DNA from: Atopsyche davidsoni | Taxonomy: Eukaryota; Arthropoda; Insecta; Trichoptera; Hydrobiosidae | Assembly (NCBI GenBank): GCA_022113835.1 | Contig: JAILWY010000012.1 | Span: 17,670,001 to 17,734,000 of the forward strand | DNA length: 64,000 nt | Direction: 5' to 3' | In this document: in pieces, positions 33,233 to 45,885 of the stretch | Layout: each line of letters starts with the position of its first letter | Position numbering within the stretch: position 1 is the stretch's first letter | Program-made: the position numbers and the translations under genes | The notes under the pieces: generated by a model | Told to the model about the DNA's origin: nothing | The model's input: the letters and a program-made list of their open reading frames with translations, nothing else | Database searches by the model: none

Positions 33233-33616
33233 CTAAAAATAGTATTTGAATCATAAATATGGAAAATCATAAAAAATGCTAATTGAAAACCAATATATAT
33301 TTTAATATTTCACAACTAAAAGGAAACAAACTATATGCAATAAATGACTAAATAAACAATAGTACTGGTAAAAGTGTTGGGGAGATGTAGGCAATTGGAA
33401 TCAGTAGGCAATGGTGGTCTCCCCATTTTAACAAAAATGGACGATCTCATCAATGCAAAAGTATTCTATGTCTGGCTATTAAAAGTACAAACTTCAGAGA
33501 AAATGTCGATTTCTGTTCAAATCAAATTCATCATTAAAAGAATAACAGCCCACCAGAAGCCAAAATCTATCATAGGCAGAGGTTTGTTGGAACATTTTCA
33601 CCATTATAAACCTTCC

Positions 33617-33800
33617 AAGTGAGGGTTGAAAGTGACAGAATCCACTTTACTCTCGACATCAAGCCATGAACCTTGGAAAAAGCCTATCTCAGGTCTGAAA
33701 TCTTCAAACAGCATACCTTCCAGTATCTGAGCTAATGTGCTTGTGGAAGAACAAAGTATCAGCAAATGGACGCAGAGTACACGGAAACCATAAACATTTA
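33617..33800 (-). other. Unidentified open stretch without start codon
   Basis: The minus strand is open for about 60 codons ending at a TAA: a hydrophobic run (VLCVHLLILCSSTSTLAQIL) followed by FEDFRPEIGFFQGSWLDVES. Amino-acid composition looks coding rather than random AT-rich DNA. There is no ATG and no family I recognise. It could be a gene relic or an internal exon. Confidence 0.3.
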
Positions 33801-33859
33801 ATTATTAAGTGTTTTATTAAATTTCATTGAAATAAAATGAACAAACCAAAATAGGGAAA

Positions 33860-34290
33860 AATCAAACCATTTTTATTTAAAAGTACATCCAAGTATGTTG
33901 ATGTATGTGTCTTAATAGAGACCACTTGTGTTTACTTGAATATGAGCATTGATCACATGCAAATAGCTTCTCGGCGGTATGTTTGAGTTTGTGGCTCACC
34001 AAGGACCTTTTGACTTTACATGAATATAAGAATTGATTGCAGGCAAATAGCTTCTCACCAGAATGTATAAGTTTGTGTCGTTTTAAAATTGCCTTCTGAT
34101 TACATGAATAAGTGCATTGATCACAAGAAAATGGTTTCTCACCTGTATGTATAAGTTTGTGTCGTTTTAAACTTGCCTTCTGATTATATGAATATGAGCA
34201 TTGATCACAAGCAAATAGCTTCTTGTCAGAATGTTAAAGTTTGTGTGGTTTTAACTTTCCCTTTTGTCTGCATGAATATGTAGACAAAAG
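33860..34290 (-). pseudogene. Broken C2H2 zinc-finger array
   Basis: The minus strand encodes about five consecutive C2H2 fingers with TGEKP-type linkers, such as FACDQCSYSYNQKASLKRHK and FSCDQCTYSCNQKAILKRHK. An in-frame TAA falls inside the first finger (about 34233). The fourth finger has lost its second Cys (CNQF in place of CDQC), and the linkers have decayed to SGEKL and TAEKL. There is no start codon or other domain nearby. This is best read as a pseudogene or a fragment of a poly-zinc-finger gene. Confidence 0.75.
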
Positions 34291-34910
34291 AGATAATAAG
34301 TAGGTACTTAACTTAAGAAGTCTATGGATCAACAATATCATAACCATTACAAAGAAAATGGCTTAAAAATATTTACAAGAAATAAAATTCACAGTTTTAC
34401 ATATCGACACTTTAAAAATTAACTAGAAAACATATTAATCTTAAATTTTCAATAAAACGCTGAAATGTAGCTTTATTTTACTTTCGTGTTATATTTGACG
34501 GCTTGTTTGTTTATAGTTACCATATAAACAAAACCCTGAATGCACTACTTGCTATATTTTTCTCCTGGCAACATCAGAGCAGTGCAATATACGCTCTTCA
34601 GACGTATTTCCGGTATTTTTCCGTGAGCGTTTGCTTGGCTTCAAAGCTATTATTCTGTATCTATGCTTACAACTTCCGTTGACGTCCATATTTAATTTTG
34701 CGGTGTATCTTCTACTGGTTGCGGGCTATCTTCATTTGATCAGGTAACATCCAGCAAGTTATGGTTATTTATATTCATTTCTTACATCAAAATTAATCAC
34801 AGTTGATTTTTTGACATATAAACTGTGCTATTTATCGTATTTATGTTGTATTTCGTTTGTATGTGTGTTTACACCCGGTATAACGCCGATTTGTTTTTGC
34901 AGTTCTTATA

Positions 34911-37846
<2,936 letters not shown>

Positions 37847-38727
37847 AATGCACATTTGATAATTAAGAATTAGTAATAAGGTGATTATTCCATTATTTTG
37901 TGTTTATTAAAATTACAGTCTTATTTTTATATTATCTACAACATGAGACTACAATTTTTTTGTTATTATTGTTTCAGATAGTATTATTGTGTGTATCAGT
38001 TGGGCTACCCCATATGTTTGTGAGAGAGTGAACTTGTTGCCCGTAATGAATAATTATAATAAAATAACTTGACAAAGAATGTCTTGAAAACATTTAACAA
38101 TTTTTTTTATTTATTCTATCTATTCTACATATAATATTTTTGAGTAAAATACTTGAGTGATTTTCCACATGTTCGCACATTCTACATATCTTCAAAGAGT
38201 CAAAGTGGAATTTTCAAACTAGAACTTGACTAGTACGAAGCTGTAATTATTTAGTAAATATAGAATGTCTACTAATTGACTCGAGAATAAAAGTTCTGGT
38301 TTTTTACATCACTGACATTTGTTGGTATTTGTGTGTAAGATGCTAGTGTGGTAGCATCTTACACAAAATGATGTTATGGTTATATTCCGCCATTACAATT
38401 TCCACTAGTGTATTACTGGCATATGAAAATCAATGCGTTAAAATTAACGCTTTTATCTCAGGCAGATCATCAATGGGAGACGAGTCTCCACTTACTTTGT
38501 CCTGAGTGTGTAGATATTTATTCATATCTTAAAGCTAACACAAATGAGTTTATTTTGCATCTGAAGATGACAAAATATATGGTTGAAACTAGTTATGCTT
38601 AAAATATAAATAAAAAAACCTTTCATTCATCAATGATACATAAAACTTTATTTTACAATGAATTTTTTACATATCAAATAATTTTTTTTTAAATTTAACT
38701 TGGTTTATATGATATTTTATAAAATAA
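37847..38727. other. UAP56 3' region and AT-rich intergenic sequence
   Basis: Contains the UAP56 3' UTR and, at about 38108-38225, a degenerate MITE half (TTGAGTAAAATACTTGAGTG, then TTTTCCACATGTTCGC). There is a small local inverted repeat around 38335-38365 (GTGTAAGATGCTA / TAGCATCTTACAC). No convincing coding frame is seen. Confidence 0.45.
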
Positions 38728-39071
38728 TCACTCTGACTCAGATTTCATTGAGAACAATCCTCCGGACTCATGATACATGGGATGAATAAACAGTTTTAGA
38801 ACTGCTGTCTTCAAATCTGAGACATCAGCGAGCTAGTTAAAACCTGCCACATGTCTATCGTGTATGCTGAAGATGTCAGATGAGCTGTGGACGTTAGTAA
38901 TGATTGTTATATGACAAAACTAGCACGTGATTATAAAGCCAATTTTTGCTAGCATCATAGGAGGCACCTGGCTTCTGACGAGAGCTCCTTATCCAGGCCT
39001 GGGTACGTCACTATCATGCCAAAGTGCACCGAGCCATCTAGGCTATCCGATTCGTTTATAATTCTTAGGTA
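38728..39071 (-). other. Possible 3' exons beyond the VGNGG protein
   Basis: Immediately after the TGA of the VGNGG frame the same minus-strand frame stays open for about 34 codons (INESDSLDGSVHFGMIVTYP, then GLDKELSSEA) up to a donor at 38967. A 23-nt candidate microexon (38866-38844) and a terminal exon (38816-38728) then join in phase; the latter reads VLKLFIHPMYHESGGLFSMK and ends ESE-stop. GC content is higher than in the flanks. Either this is a separate small gene, an alternative 3' end, or chance. I know no family for it. Confidence 0.3.
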
Positions 39072-39443
39072 TCATTTTAATGGAGTAGGGTTTTTTTTGT
39101 TGACTTTGTGAACATCTGTGGATGTAGATTTCATATTTGTCGCTGAGCGGACGCAAAGAATGGATCCCCCCGTTCCCACATAGGACACTCTATCTCCTTG
39201 ATATCGTTCATCCAGCTGGATCACTCCACCATTTCCGACATATTTCACAGCACCATAATTCATACCCACTTTTATGGATCCCCCGTTCCCGACAATCTGA
39301 ATGTGCCCTGTATTGTGATTAACATTGACACTACACTTGTTGCCTACGATTCTCAAGATATCTGCGTTTGAATCTAACTTTAACGTTTTTCCGTTGCCCA
39401 CCACAACTTGCTCACGATTTATTATTGAATAAGATTCTGCCAT
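39072..39443 (-). CDS. Small beta-repeat (VGNGG) protein, unknown function
   Basis: An intronless frame of 123 residues starting at the ATG at 39443. It contains about five imperfect repeats of roughly 20 residues, each ending in V-G-[NT]-[GK] followed by a short turn: VVVGNGKTL, RIVGNKCSV, QIVGNGGSI, KYVGNGGVI and SYVGTGGSI. Alternating hydrophobic residues around each motif suggest a small right-handed beta-solenoid, reminiscent of bacterial DUF3060-type repeats. A basic, polar tail follows (KVNKKNPTPLK). There is no signal peptide or membrane segment. I do not recognise an orthologue. The regular repeat argues that the frame is real. Confidence 0.65.
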   Translation of the reverse strand: MAESYSIINREQVVVGNGKTLKLDSNADILRIVGNKCSVNVNHNTGHIQIVGNGGSIKVGMNYGAVKYVGNGGVIQLDERYQGDRVSYVGTGGSILCVRSATNMKSTSTDVHKVNKKNPTPLK

Positions 39444-40621
39444 TTTTGGGTACTCAAATGATGACCGTGCGACGTTCGTGCCGTTAATGGTAGGTTCGCC
39501 GCCCGGCGCCTGCTTTAAAACCGCGGTCCAATCATCATCATCATCACCACTTCACAGCAATAAATAAAAAGTGGTCTGCGCCGCTACCCAGGGGGATCCC
39601 TCGCCGGTGCCAGCCGCGACCTCCGGCATCGCAAATGATAGTGACTAATGCTGCTACACGTGAACGCGATGTGATTTCTTTCGCGTAAATTACCTACTTA
39701 CATCTAAGTTTCGAAAGAGATTGATAAATGATTACCAGGGTGTCAAATGCATCGCATCACTTCATCGTGTTATTGGTTGTGGTTCGATTATCAGAAAAAT
39801 AGCTTTTGATTGAATTCGAGTGGCGTTGAATATAACCTCTTCATTATGACCGTTAAATTTAATTCGATTTTCAGGACATGGTCGGTATCTATAGCAAGTA
39901 TGTACGGAATAAATAATGTATTGGTAAGCTTTCGCGTGATGCCCGTACGCAGTGGCGTGCCGTAACTTCAGCGGTAGGAGTATACCCTTGTTTAAAAAAT
40001 ACACAACCCCATAAAAGATATCACAATTTATGCATATAAATTTGTATATCTATGCGATTCGCTCAGTTCAATATTGCAATAATTTAAAACGAGCATAAAT
40101 GCTAGCGGCACAAGGTCGTCATGATTAGTCTGTTTCTTTGTGATTTAAATGTAATATGTATTTTTTGAAACTATAAATATATCCTACAGGACACAGTTAT
40201 TACTTAATTCGTCGTATCTGTCTGCCCGCAAATCCCGTAAGGAATTATGACTAGCCTAGTTTGACTTCAAAGCGTCAGTTTTATCTTGAAGTTTCTCCTG
40301 ACATGCTCTCAAATCTTGGAAAATTTCGTCACGGAAATACCTATTGGTGCGGATCAGTGTTTGACGTCAATCGATTTACACAGTTACCTCCTCGTATTCG
40401 ATACGTCCATCTTAAAAAGAATACATAATATCTTCATATATTTGAACACGTTGTTCATCTCGAAAGGTGACTCGAATGCAGACAATATATGCATTTATCA
40501 TCTTATATGGACATCTTGAAAATTTAAAAGTCCTTGGCTATCGCTATTCGCTGCTAAAAATCGAGTTCACTCGTCTCGACCGAAATGCAAATTTTGATTC
40601 AGTGGTCGATCGGAGGAGACA
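39444..40621. other. Intergenic region upstream of the VGNGG gene
   Basis: Mixed composition, with a short ATC-type run at 39530-39546 and otherwise no feature I can name. The open frames here show no protein-like composition. Confidence 0.4.
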
Positions 40622-41653
40622 CCACTCGAGACCGTTTCCGCGCGGACTAATCAGCAACTCGAAGCGTTTCGTATCACTTTCGGTGAATTTTTTACCTCTA
40701 ACTTAAAATGTTCACACACACAAATTGACACATAATTTTTTTAATTTTAATATTTAATGTATATTTACATCTTTACGAAGATAGGTTCGTAAACATAAGT
40801 CTTTGTAATTTTGCTTTGTATGATATTTCATGTAACAATTGCCGAGATGCATGCCCGGCTTTTCGGGACAAGTATCACAAAAGTATGTCGTTTGATGTCT
40901 TTTGCCGGGTTTATTTTTTTGAGAACAGACTTTGTAATCCTTCCTAACTCCTGTTATAATGTTATGTAGCCTTCCACTTAGGCGGATTTTCGGAATCGCA
41001 GGTTGAAGTGAAGCTCTAGCACGTGTCTGACGAAAATCTCCAGTCAATTGCCGAACTAAGGTTTTCATATACCGCAAGTGATTAAGCGGCTGTTCTCCTC
41101 TCAGCTGTTTAGTGAGATACACATTATCATAATATTATTATATATTATAAAGCAAACAAAATAATGGTACGATAAGTGAATGGAAAGGTTATTGATATTG
41201 TGAGGGAGAAAAAGTCTATTCTTCAGTGCAATATAAGTTTAAGCAAATAAGGACCCTCAAATGAATGATTACGATAAGAAGTACAAGCAAAAAATATATG
41301 GGTTGATTAGGTAGGTACACATCTAGTCATTTTGCCATGGCTGTCAAGGTCGAGCTGAGACCAAAAATGCAGTTCGCTTTATGGTGCCGCACTAATCTTG
41401 GATAAGAAATTCTAGCGTAGTTTGAAAGGGGGATAACATGATCTTTGTAAAATTATATGGGCAGTGCTTAGTAACGAACTTTAAAGAACAAGATCACATA
41501 AACATAAACAAGAAATCACCAGATAAAAAACCATAAATAGTTATCACCGCACATCGAATTTCCGCACCAAGCAAATTGGTGCGGAATCCGCACCTCTCGA
41601 GTTGCGGCATTACATCGTGTGGTGCGGAATCCGCACCTCTCGAGTGCAAAGGG
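40622..41653 (-). mobile_element. Internally deleted piggyBac-type transposon (copy 2)
   Basis: Closely similar along its length to copy 1 at 8638-9673. The right end CTCGAGTGCAAAGGG is followed by TTAA (41654-41657). At the left, homology begins only at CCACTCGAGACCGTTTCC: the outermost CCCTTTGCG and the left TTAA are missing, so the terminus is damaged. The subterminal TGGTGCGGAATCCGCACC repeats at 41579-41637 are intact. Confidence 0.85.
40754..41122 (-). pseudogene. piggyBac transposase, C-terminal remnant
   Basis: An open frame of 122 residues inside piggyBac copy 2. It ends in the Cys-rich C-terminal domain of the family (KDYKVCSQKNKPGKR, FCDTCPEKPGMHLGNCYMKY, HTKQ), which binds transposon ends in active elements. 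The catalytic DDD core is absent, so it cannot transpose by itself. Copy 1 carries the same remnant with a frameshift. Confidence 0.85.
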
Positions 41654-43299
41654 TTAATATCCAAAATGACTTTTTTGATTAGTATTCTTCTTAATATTTC
41701 GATGTCTTCGTGCAGCTGCACTGGAGGATATTTTTTCAGTCGCCCATCGGGAGCAGGTAACATTTTCCGCTTCCCACTCCGGCCGGCTGACCTCCCGCCG
41801 GCGTGACGTCTGGCGGCCAACGCTTCCGGCTGGAGATTTGCCAATTATCTTGAAATTTTTGTATCGCTCATTAATCGCAGAAAATAGTGAGCCGATAACG
41901 ATTAAAATAAACACGAATAAACAAAAAAGGCCTCCAGGAATCCCCGAAAGGCTGGTCGTCACCGGCGCGTTCCGGGAAACTGATCCCAAACCGCGGCGAA
42001 GGGGAACGATACCGCGTTGCGTAGGTGAGAAATTTAGAAATACCGAGTCGACTGCGCGTAAAATTATATAACGCGTATTGCTGGAGGATTCGTTTCAGAT
42101 GCATTGCATAAGTTCAATGCGATTTCGCCATTGTTTACTTCCTGGTTTGATCGATACTTTTGCGCCGGTCCTTGTAATATTCTCGCCGAATAGGCGACCA
42201 TCCGCATACGCTATTTTGATGCCTGCTCAAAACTATCAATCTTTTCAATTTTAAGAAGGAAGCTTCAGAGTAGAAAAGCGGAGGGGTCGGTAGTTTTTAT
42301 ACTTTCCTGATGCAACAAGCGTCATACCGGTCGACACCGCTCGGACGGTATCGCGTCTCGGGGATTGGTACATCGCCCGCGATTTAATAGACCGCGATAG
42401 TAAACATATTGCGCAAAGGAGTGATTGCGATATGCAGTTTTGTGAAAGAATACTATTGCGTCACTCGCCGAAAGGTCAGCGAAGAGAACGGGAAAGTTCG
42501 CCTCCGCGGCGCGAGGCGGCTCGCGATCACGAGCACCGCGGGAGGAGTCGCCTCGATAAGATTAATCCCGCCTTGGAGTCGCGAGCGGCCTCGGTATCTT
42601 CGCGAAGCCTCCGATAACGCAAATCAGACTTCCATTGACGCAATCGACTTCGGTGCGTCTGTATTTCTATTTACAAACAACGTCAACGATTACGAGCAAC
42701 ACTCAATCGAAATGTACTCATATATGATAAATCTTCAAATGTTTTGGTGTTTCGGCACACCGATCGGGAGTGGACTCGCGGGGATGCCCCGAACGGGTCA
42801 GGGGACATCGGAATATTGGAGGGAATTCTGTGGGTAGCGTGGACAAGAAATAAACTGGTTTATGGGTATGATAATCGAGCAACGAAACGAGTTTCGACAC
42901 TCGATTATTTATTTTATATTAAAAAAACCTTAAGAGGAACAATACAATAGACATATCAAAATCTAGAGAACGTTACGCTAAGTTGCGTGTATTTTTTTAA
43001 AAATATTTTCAATACACACGTTATTGCACTAGAGCCGTTCGCACAAAAAAAAAACAATCCAATCGGACGATTCCCGCAGACGCGGCCTTCCGAAAACTTT
43101 TACTAAAATTGTCGATCACAAACTCATAAGTAACTTTCTTCCGCCGACGACTTCTGTCGCTTCGTTTTCTCAAACTCATTCCGGACTTTCGATTCGAGCG
43201 ACCCCCGTCACTGGGCGAGTGTCCTACTAATGTTTTGTTATTTAATTTAACACACGATCACAGGTAAAATGGCATTCGAGGGCGCATGCCGTCGCGCCC
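41654..43299. other. GC-rich region downstream of the IER5-like gene
   Basis: CpG-rich, unlike most of the window. It should contain the IER5-like 3' UTR; a minus-strand AATAAA is present near 42910. Long open frames on both strands (for example 42409-42837 +) overlap each other and have no recognisable motif, as expected in GC-rich DNA. Confidence 0.45.
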
Positions 43300-43836
43300 T
43301 CACGACACCGACTGCATCCGCGCGGCGGCCGGGGCGGCCCGCAGGTCCAGCCGGCAGGTCGGGAAGTCGGGCGCGGAGGCCCGGGGCCCGGGGCACGGCG
43401 GCGGCGCGCGCGGGCCAGGCTCGGGGCTCGGCGCCACGGACACGGTGATCCGCAGGCTCGCCGAGGCGTCGCCGCAGAGTCGCTTGCTGGCGGAGTCCCC
43501 GCCGCCCTCGCCGCCCTCGCCGTCCTCGCGGGGCCTCTTCGGGCCGGCGCCTCGGCCCGCGTCCTCGGCGGGCGGCGCGCTCTCCCCGATCGATCCGTCG
43601 CCGTCGCCGTCCTCGCGCGCGTCCGACCGGTTTTCGGGAACCCGCTCCTCCTTCTTCTCGGCGGCGGCGAAGTTCTCGCGCGCCAGCCGATAGGCGTCCT
43701 CCATGAAGATGTAGCGGGCCTTCTGGAGCACGGTGGCCACCAGGAGGCTCCGATGCAGGCCGTTGCCCCCGCGGCCCCTCGGCTGGGTGATCTTGGAGAG
43801 GGACACTCCGATGAGTCTCTGCGCTTCGGCGGCCAT
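43300..43836 (-). CDS. Immediate early response protein, IER2/IER5 family
   Basis: An intronless frame of 178 residues from the ATG at 43836. The first 48 residues (EAQRLIGVSLSKI, then LHRSLLVATVLQKARYIFME) match the conserved N-terminal IER domain of vertebrate IER2/IER5 (EAHRIVSISLGKI, LHKNLLVSLVLRSARQVY). The rest is disordered and rich in Glu, Pro, Ala and Gly, with a basic cluster GPKRPRED and a second ASKRLCGDA. In vertebrates these are nuclear, serum- and stress-induced proteins; IER5 binds PP2A and promotes HSF1 dephosphorylation. The lack of introns and the compact TATA/CRE promoter fit an immediate-early gene. It is GC-rich, with codon use unlike that of its neighbours. Confidence 0.85.
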   Translation of the reverse strand: MAAEAQRLIGVSLSKITQPRGRGGNGLHRSLLVATVLQKARYIFMEDAYRLARENFAAAEKKEERVPENRSDAREDGDGDGSIGESAPPAEDAGRGAGPKRPREDGEGGEGGGDSASKRLCGDASASLRITVSVAPSPEPGPRAPPPCPGPRASAPDFPTCRLDLRAAPAAARMQSVS

Positions 43837-43884
43837 GGCTCCCGTGACGCACTGCCGTGGCGATCCGCCGACCGTTCGCCGGGG

Positions 43885-43938
43885 TTCTGAGACTTGTTGC
43901 CGGCCGCCGCGTACTTATAACTTGCGGGCCTGACGTCA
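43885..43938 (-). promoter_or_regulatory. Core promoter of the IER5-like gene: CRE, TATA box, initiator
   Basis: On the minus strand a perfect palindromic CRE, TGACGTCA (43931-43938), is followed by a TATA element, TATAAGTA (43919-43912), and an arthropod-like initiator, TCAGAA (43890-43885). The TATA start is about 31 bp upstream of the initiator A (43888), the expected spacing. The resulting 5' UTR would be about 50 nt. Confidence 0.65.
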
Positions 43939-44470
43939 CGAGCTCCTCGCGCCGCGCTCCGCCCGCGGCCCGCGACCCGCGACCCGCTCCTCGCGGCACG
44001 GAGTCGCCTGCGCAGTTTGCGAATCGAAATTGTTTTAATTTTTGCAAAATGCTCAGAACCTAGCGAGAATCTCGGAATGCGCATTGGGAATATTCATTGA
44101 ACCGTTTGCACTCTCGCATACCGTGCTTCCGATGTTCGTTGTGTTTTTTCTAATTAAAATTTGTGTTTATCTTTTCAAAACTACATCGGAATCCGCTAAC
44201 TTCCTTGCATACTGCAGCCGCCTGCGATAGATTATCTGCCCGGCATATTCTAAATTTGAATACCTCCCGCTTGGAGAGCTAGCGTTAGAAAAAAATCCCT
44301 CAACTGTCTCATCGTCCGATTCGATCGTAACGAATGGATTTTGTCAATAAAATATGCGTGAAGCAAAACGCAAAGAGGAATTAAAAATAAATCGTTATCT
44401 ATTTTGTTTTTATCTTCAGTTGCAGTTGAGCCGCCCTGGAAAGGACGGCGGCCATGACGCTCCCGCCACA

Positions 44471-44590
44471 TGACTCATGACGCGCCGCATGACGCACGCG
44501 AGCGCCCCGCGCCGCCCCGCCCCGCCTCGCCCCGCCTCGCCCCGCCTCGCCCCGCCTCGCCCGCCCCGCCCCGCCCCGCCCCGCCCCGCA
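44471..44590. promoter_or_regulatory. AP-1 site and C-rich/GC-box tandem tract upstream of the IER5-like gene
   Basis: A consensus AP-1/TRE site, TGACTCA (44471-44477), is followed by a tract of about 90 bp built from CCCCGCCTCG and CCCCG units (44502-44590). The minus strand is a series of GGGG runs, so it could form a G-quadruplex or bind Sp1/KLF factors. It lies about 0.6 kb upstream of the inferred IER5-like start site. Confidence 0.55.
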
Positions 44591-45119
44591 GTCGATACTC
44601 CGGCGTGGCCCGCTCCAGGGACGCACTCGCCGCGCTCGTCATCGTCTCCGATCGAATGCAATGTTTCATCAGAGCAACAATTAATGATGAAATAGTGTTT
44701 TGAGACTGGAACATTTTTATATTATATGCAGACTTTTAAAACTGTTCAAGTGTTTTGTGGAACAATTTTAAGTAACCGAATATCTTAAAATAAAGCAATA
44801 AACACCAGTAGGAACGATTAACACCAGAATAATTTCAAAATGGCGAATAATCTGAAAGACACGACAGTTGTGTATTAAATTAATTTAATTTTTCATCGAG
44901 TAATAGTAAATGCCTTATTTCGGGTCTGCTTCAATGGTTGTTTAAAAAAACCGTGGGTTTTGTCATTATACCTACCGGTGACATGTACTCATCAGAATTA
45001 ATAAAAAGCAGTACGAAGGAAATGAACTACGACCGACAGCGTGGCCAATGACGCGGCAAGGAGATAACTGACTACATATTTACGTTTTTTCGTCATTCGT
45101 CAGAATCCGCACTGAACAA

Positions 45120-45311
45120 CTATTGACGCACGGCAGGCGGGCTCTGAGCCAAATCTTCCTCGAACTCTCTTCGGGGGGATTTGCCCCAATTTGTCCACAA
45201 GAAAAAAAATGTAAACAAGCAGCCAAGTGCACAGAGGAATAATTTCAGCTTATGGTAATTTTCAATAAGAATAATAATAATAAAACTCGATGCAGGTCTT
45301 CCGCGAGACAT
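45120..45311 (-). CDS. Possible small single-pass membrane protein
   Basis: A 63-residue ATG-initiated frame with a hydrophobic segment preceded by positive charge (NYHKLKLFLCALGCLFTFFF) and an acidic/polar C-terminus (REFEEDLAQSPPAVRQ). The shape resembles the N-terminal exon of a type II membrane protein, and GTGCGT near the end could be a donor. No downstream exons were found, so it may be chance. Confidence 0.25.
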   Translation of the reverse strand: MSRGRPASSFIIIILIENYHKLKLFLCALGCLFTFFFLWTNWGKSPRREFEEDLAQSPPAVRQ

Positions 45312-45522
45312 AGCTCCAGTGCACGCGTAAAAAAACGAAACTTTCTTTTGTTAATGTTTTTTTAATAATAGTCCATCACCTCGTAACTTTCAAAATTTCA
45401 CGGCCACCGAGAAAGCGCAGAGAGGGGAGAGAAGCGTCGTGCATTTTAAAGTTTTGATACTGTGGCTACTTGACTGTAGCCACGACAGACTGGCTTAATT
45501 CGTAATACTACAGGCTCGAACA

Positions 45523-45885
45523 ACAAACACGAGTAGCCGAGTGGCTAAGAGATTACTTCCTTTTCTTCATCAAGTGCTGAGCCTCGGATGAGGTTGGCGA
45601 CCATTTCACTGAGCATATACTCATGCTGAGCCAGTGTTCATGGTTTTCTAAGTGGGTCCCGGGGTCCTTCTACACCGCAGTTTTATATTGCTGCTGCCCA
45701 ATAGTATTATTATATAATCCTTTCCTTACAAAGCTCTGGCGTTTAGATCTGATACTCTTTCTGCAGCAAGCCCACCTCGACAAGGTACTTCCAGAGCACA
45801 TCCCTCCCCAATCATTCCAAGTCCACTACTCCATTACCGATCCTTTACACACGGGAGGAGTACAGAATGGCAGCCATGCACAACC
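45523..45885 (+). mobile_element. SINE-like element with tRNA-like head (copy 1)
   Basis: GAGTAGCCGAGTGGCTAAGA (45531-45550) contains a good RNA polymerase III A box and resembles a serine/leucine tRNA 5' half. GGTTGGCGACC further on could be a decayed B box. The body (CATTTCACTGAGCATATACT, CATGCTGAGCCAGTGTTCAT) recurs in inverted orientation at 47112-47455, which marks it as a dispersed repeat. Confidence 0.6.

Larger units (their letters stand above)
32992..34910. other. Region of gene fragments between Gr and UAP56
   Basis: Holds the Gr upstream region, an orphan exon-like fragment (33165-33232), an unidentified minus-strand open stretch (about 33617-33800), a broken C2H2 zinc-finger array (33860-34290) and the UAP56 promoter and first noncoding exon (ending 34743). 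Confidence 0.5.

Noticed and set aside
42409..42837. 142-residue open frame (+) in the GC-rich block
   Set aside because: Overlaps other long frames on both strands, has no motif or repeat and no splice context; GC-rich DNA lacks stop codons by chance.
43242..44084. Long Arg/Pro/Gly-rich minus-strand frames (280 and 266 residues) over the IER5-like gene
   Set aside because: They are alternative-frame shadows of the IER5-like CDS and its promoter; only the 43300-43836 frame has a recognisable domain.
44399..44714. Several frames across the C-rich tract
   Set aside because: Translations of a simple repeat in different frames, with no independent coding evidence.
45531..45605. Functional tRNA gene
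   Set aside because: Only the A-box half is tRNA-like; the anticodon arm, B box and acceptor stem pairing are not present. Read as a SINE head.
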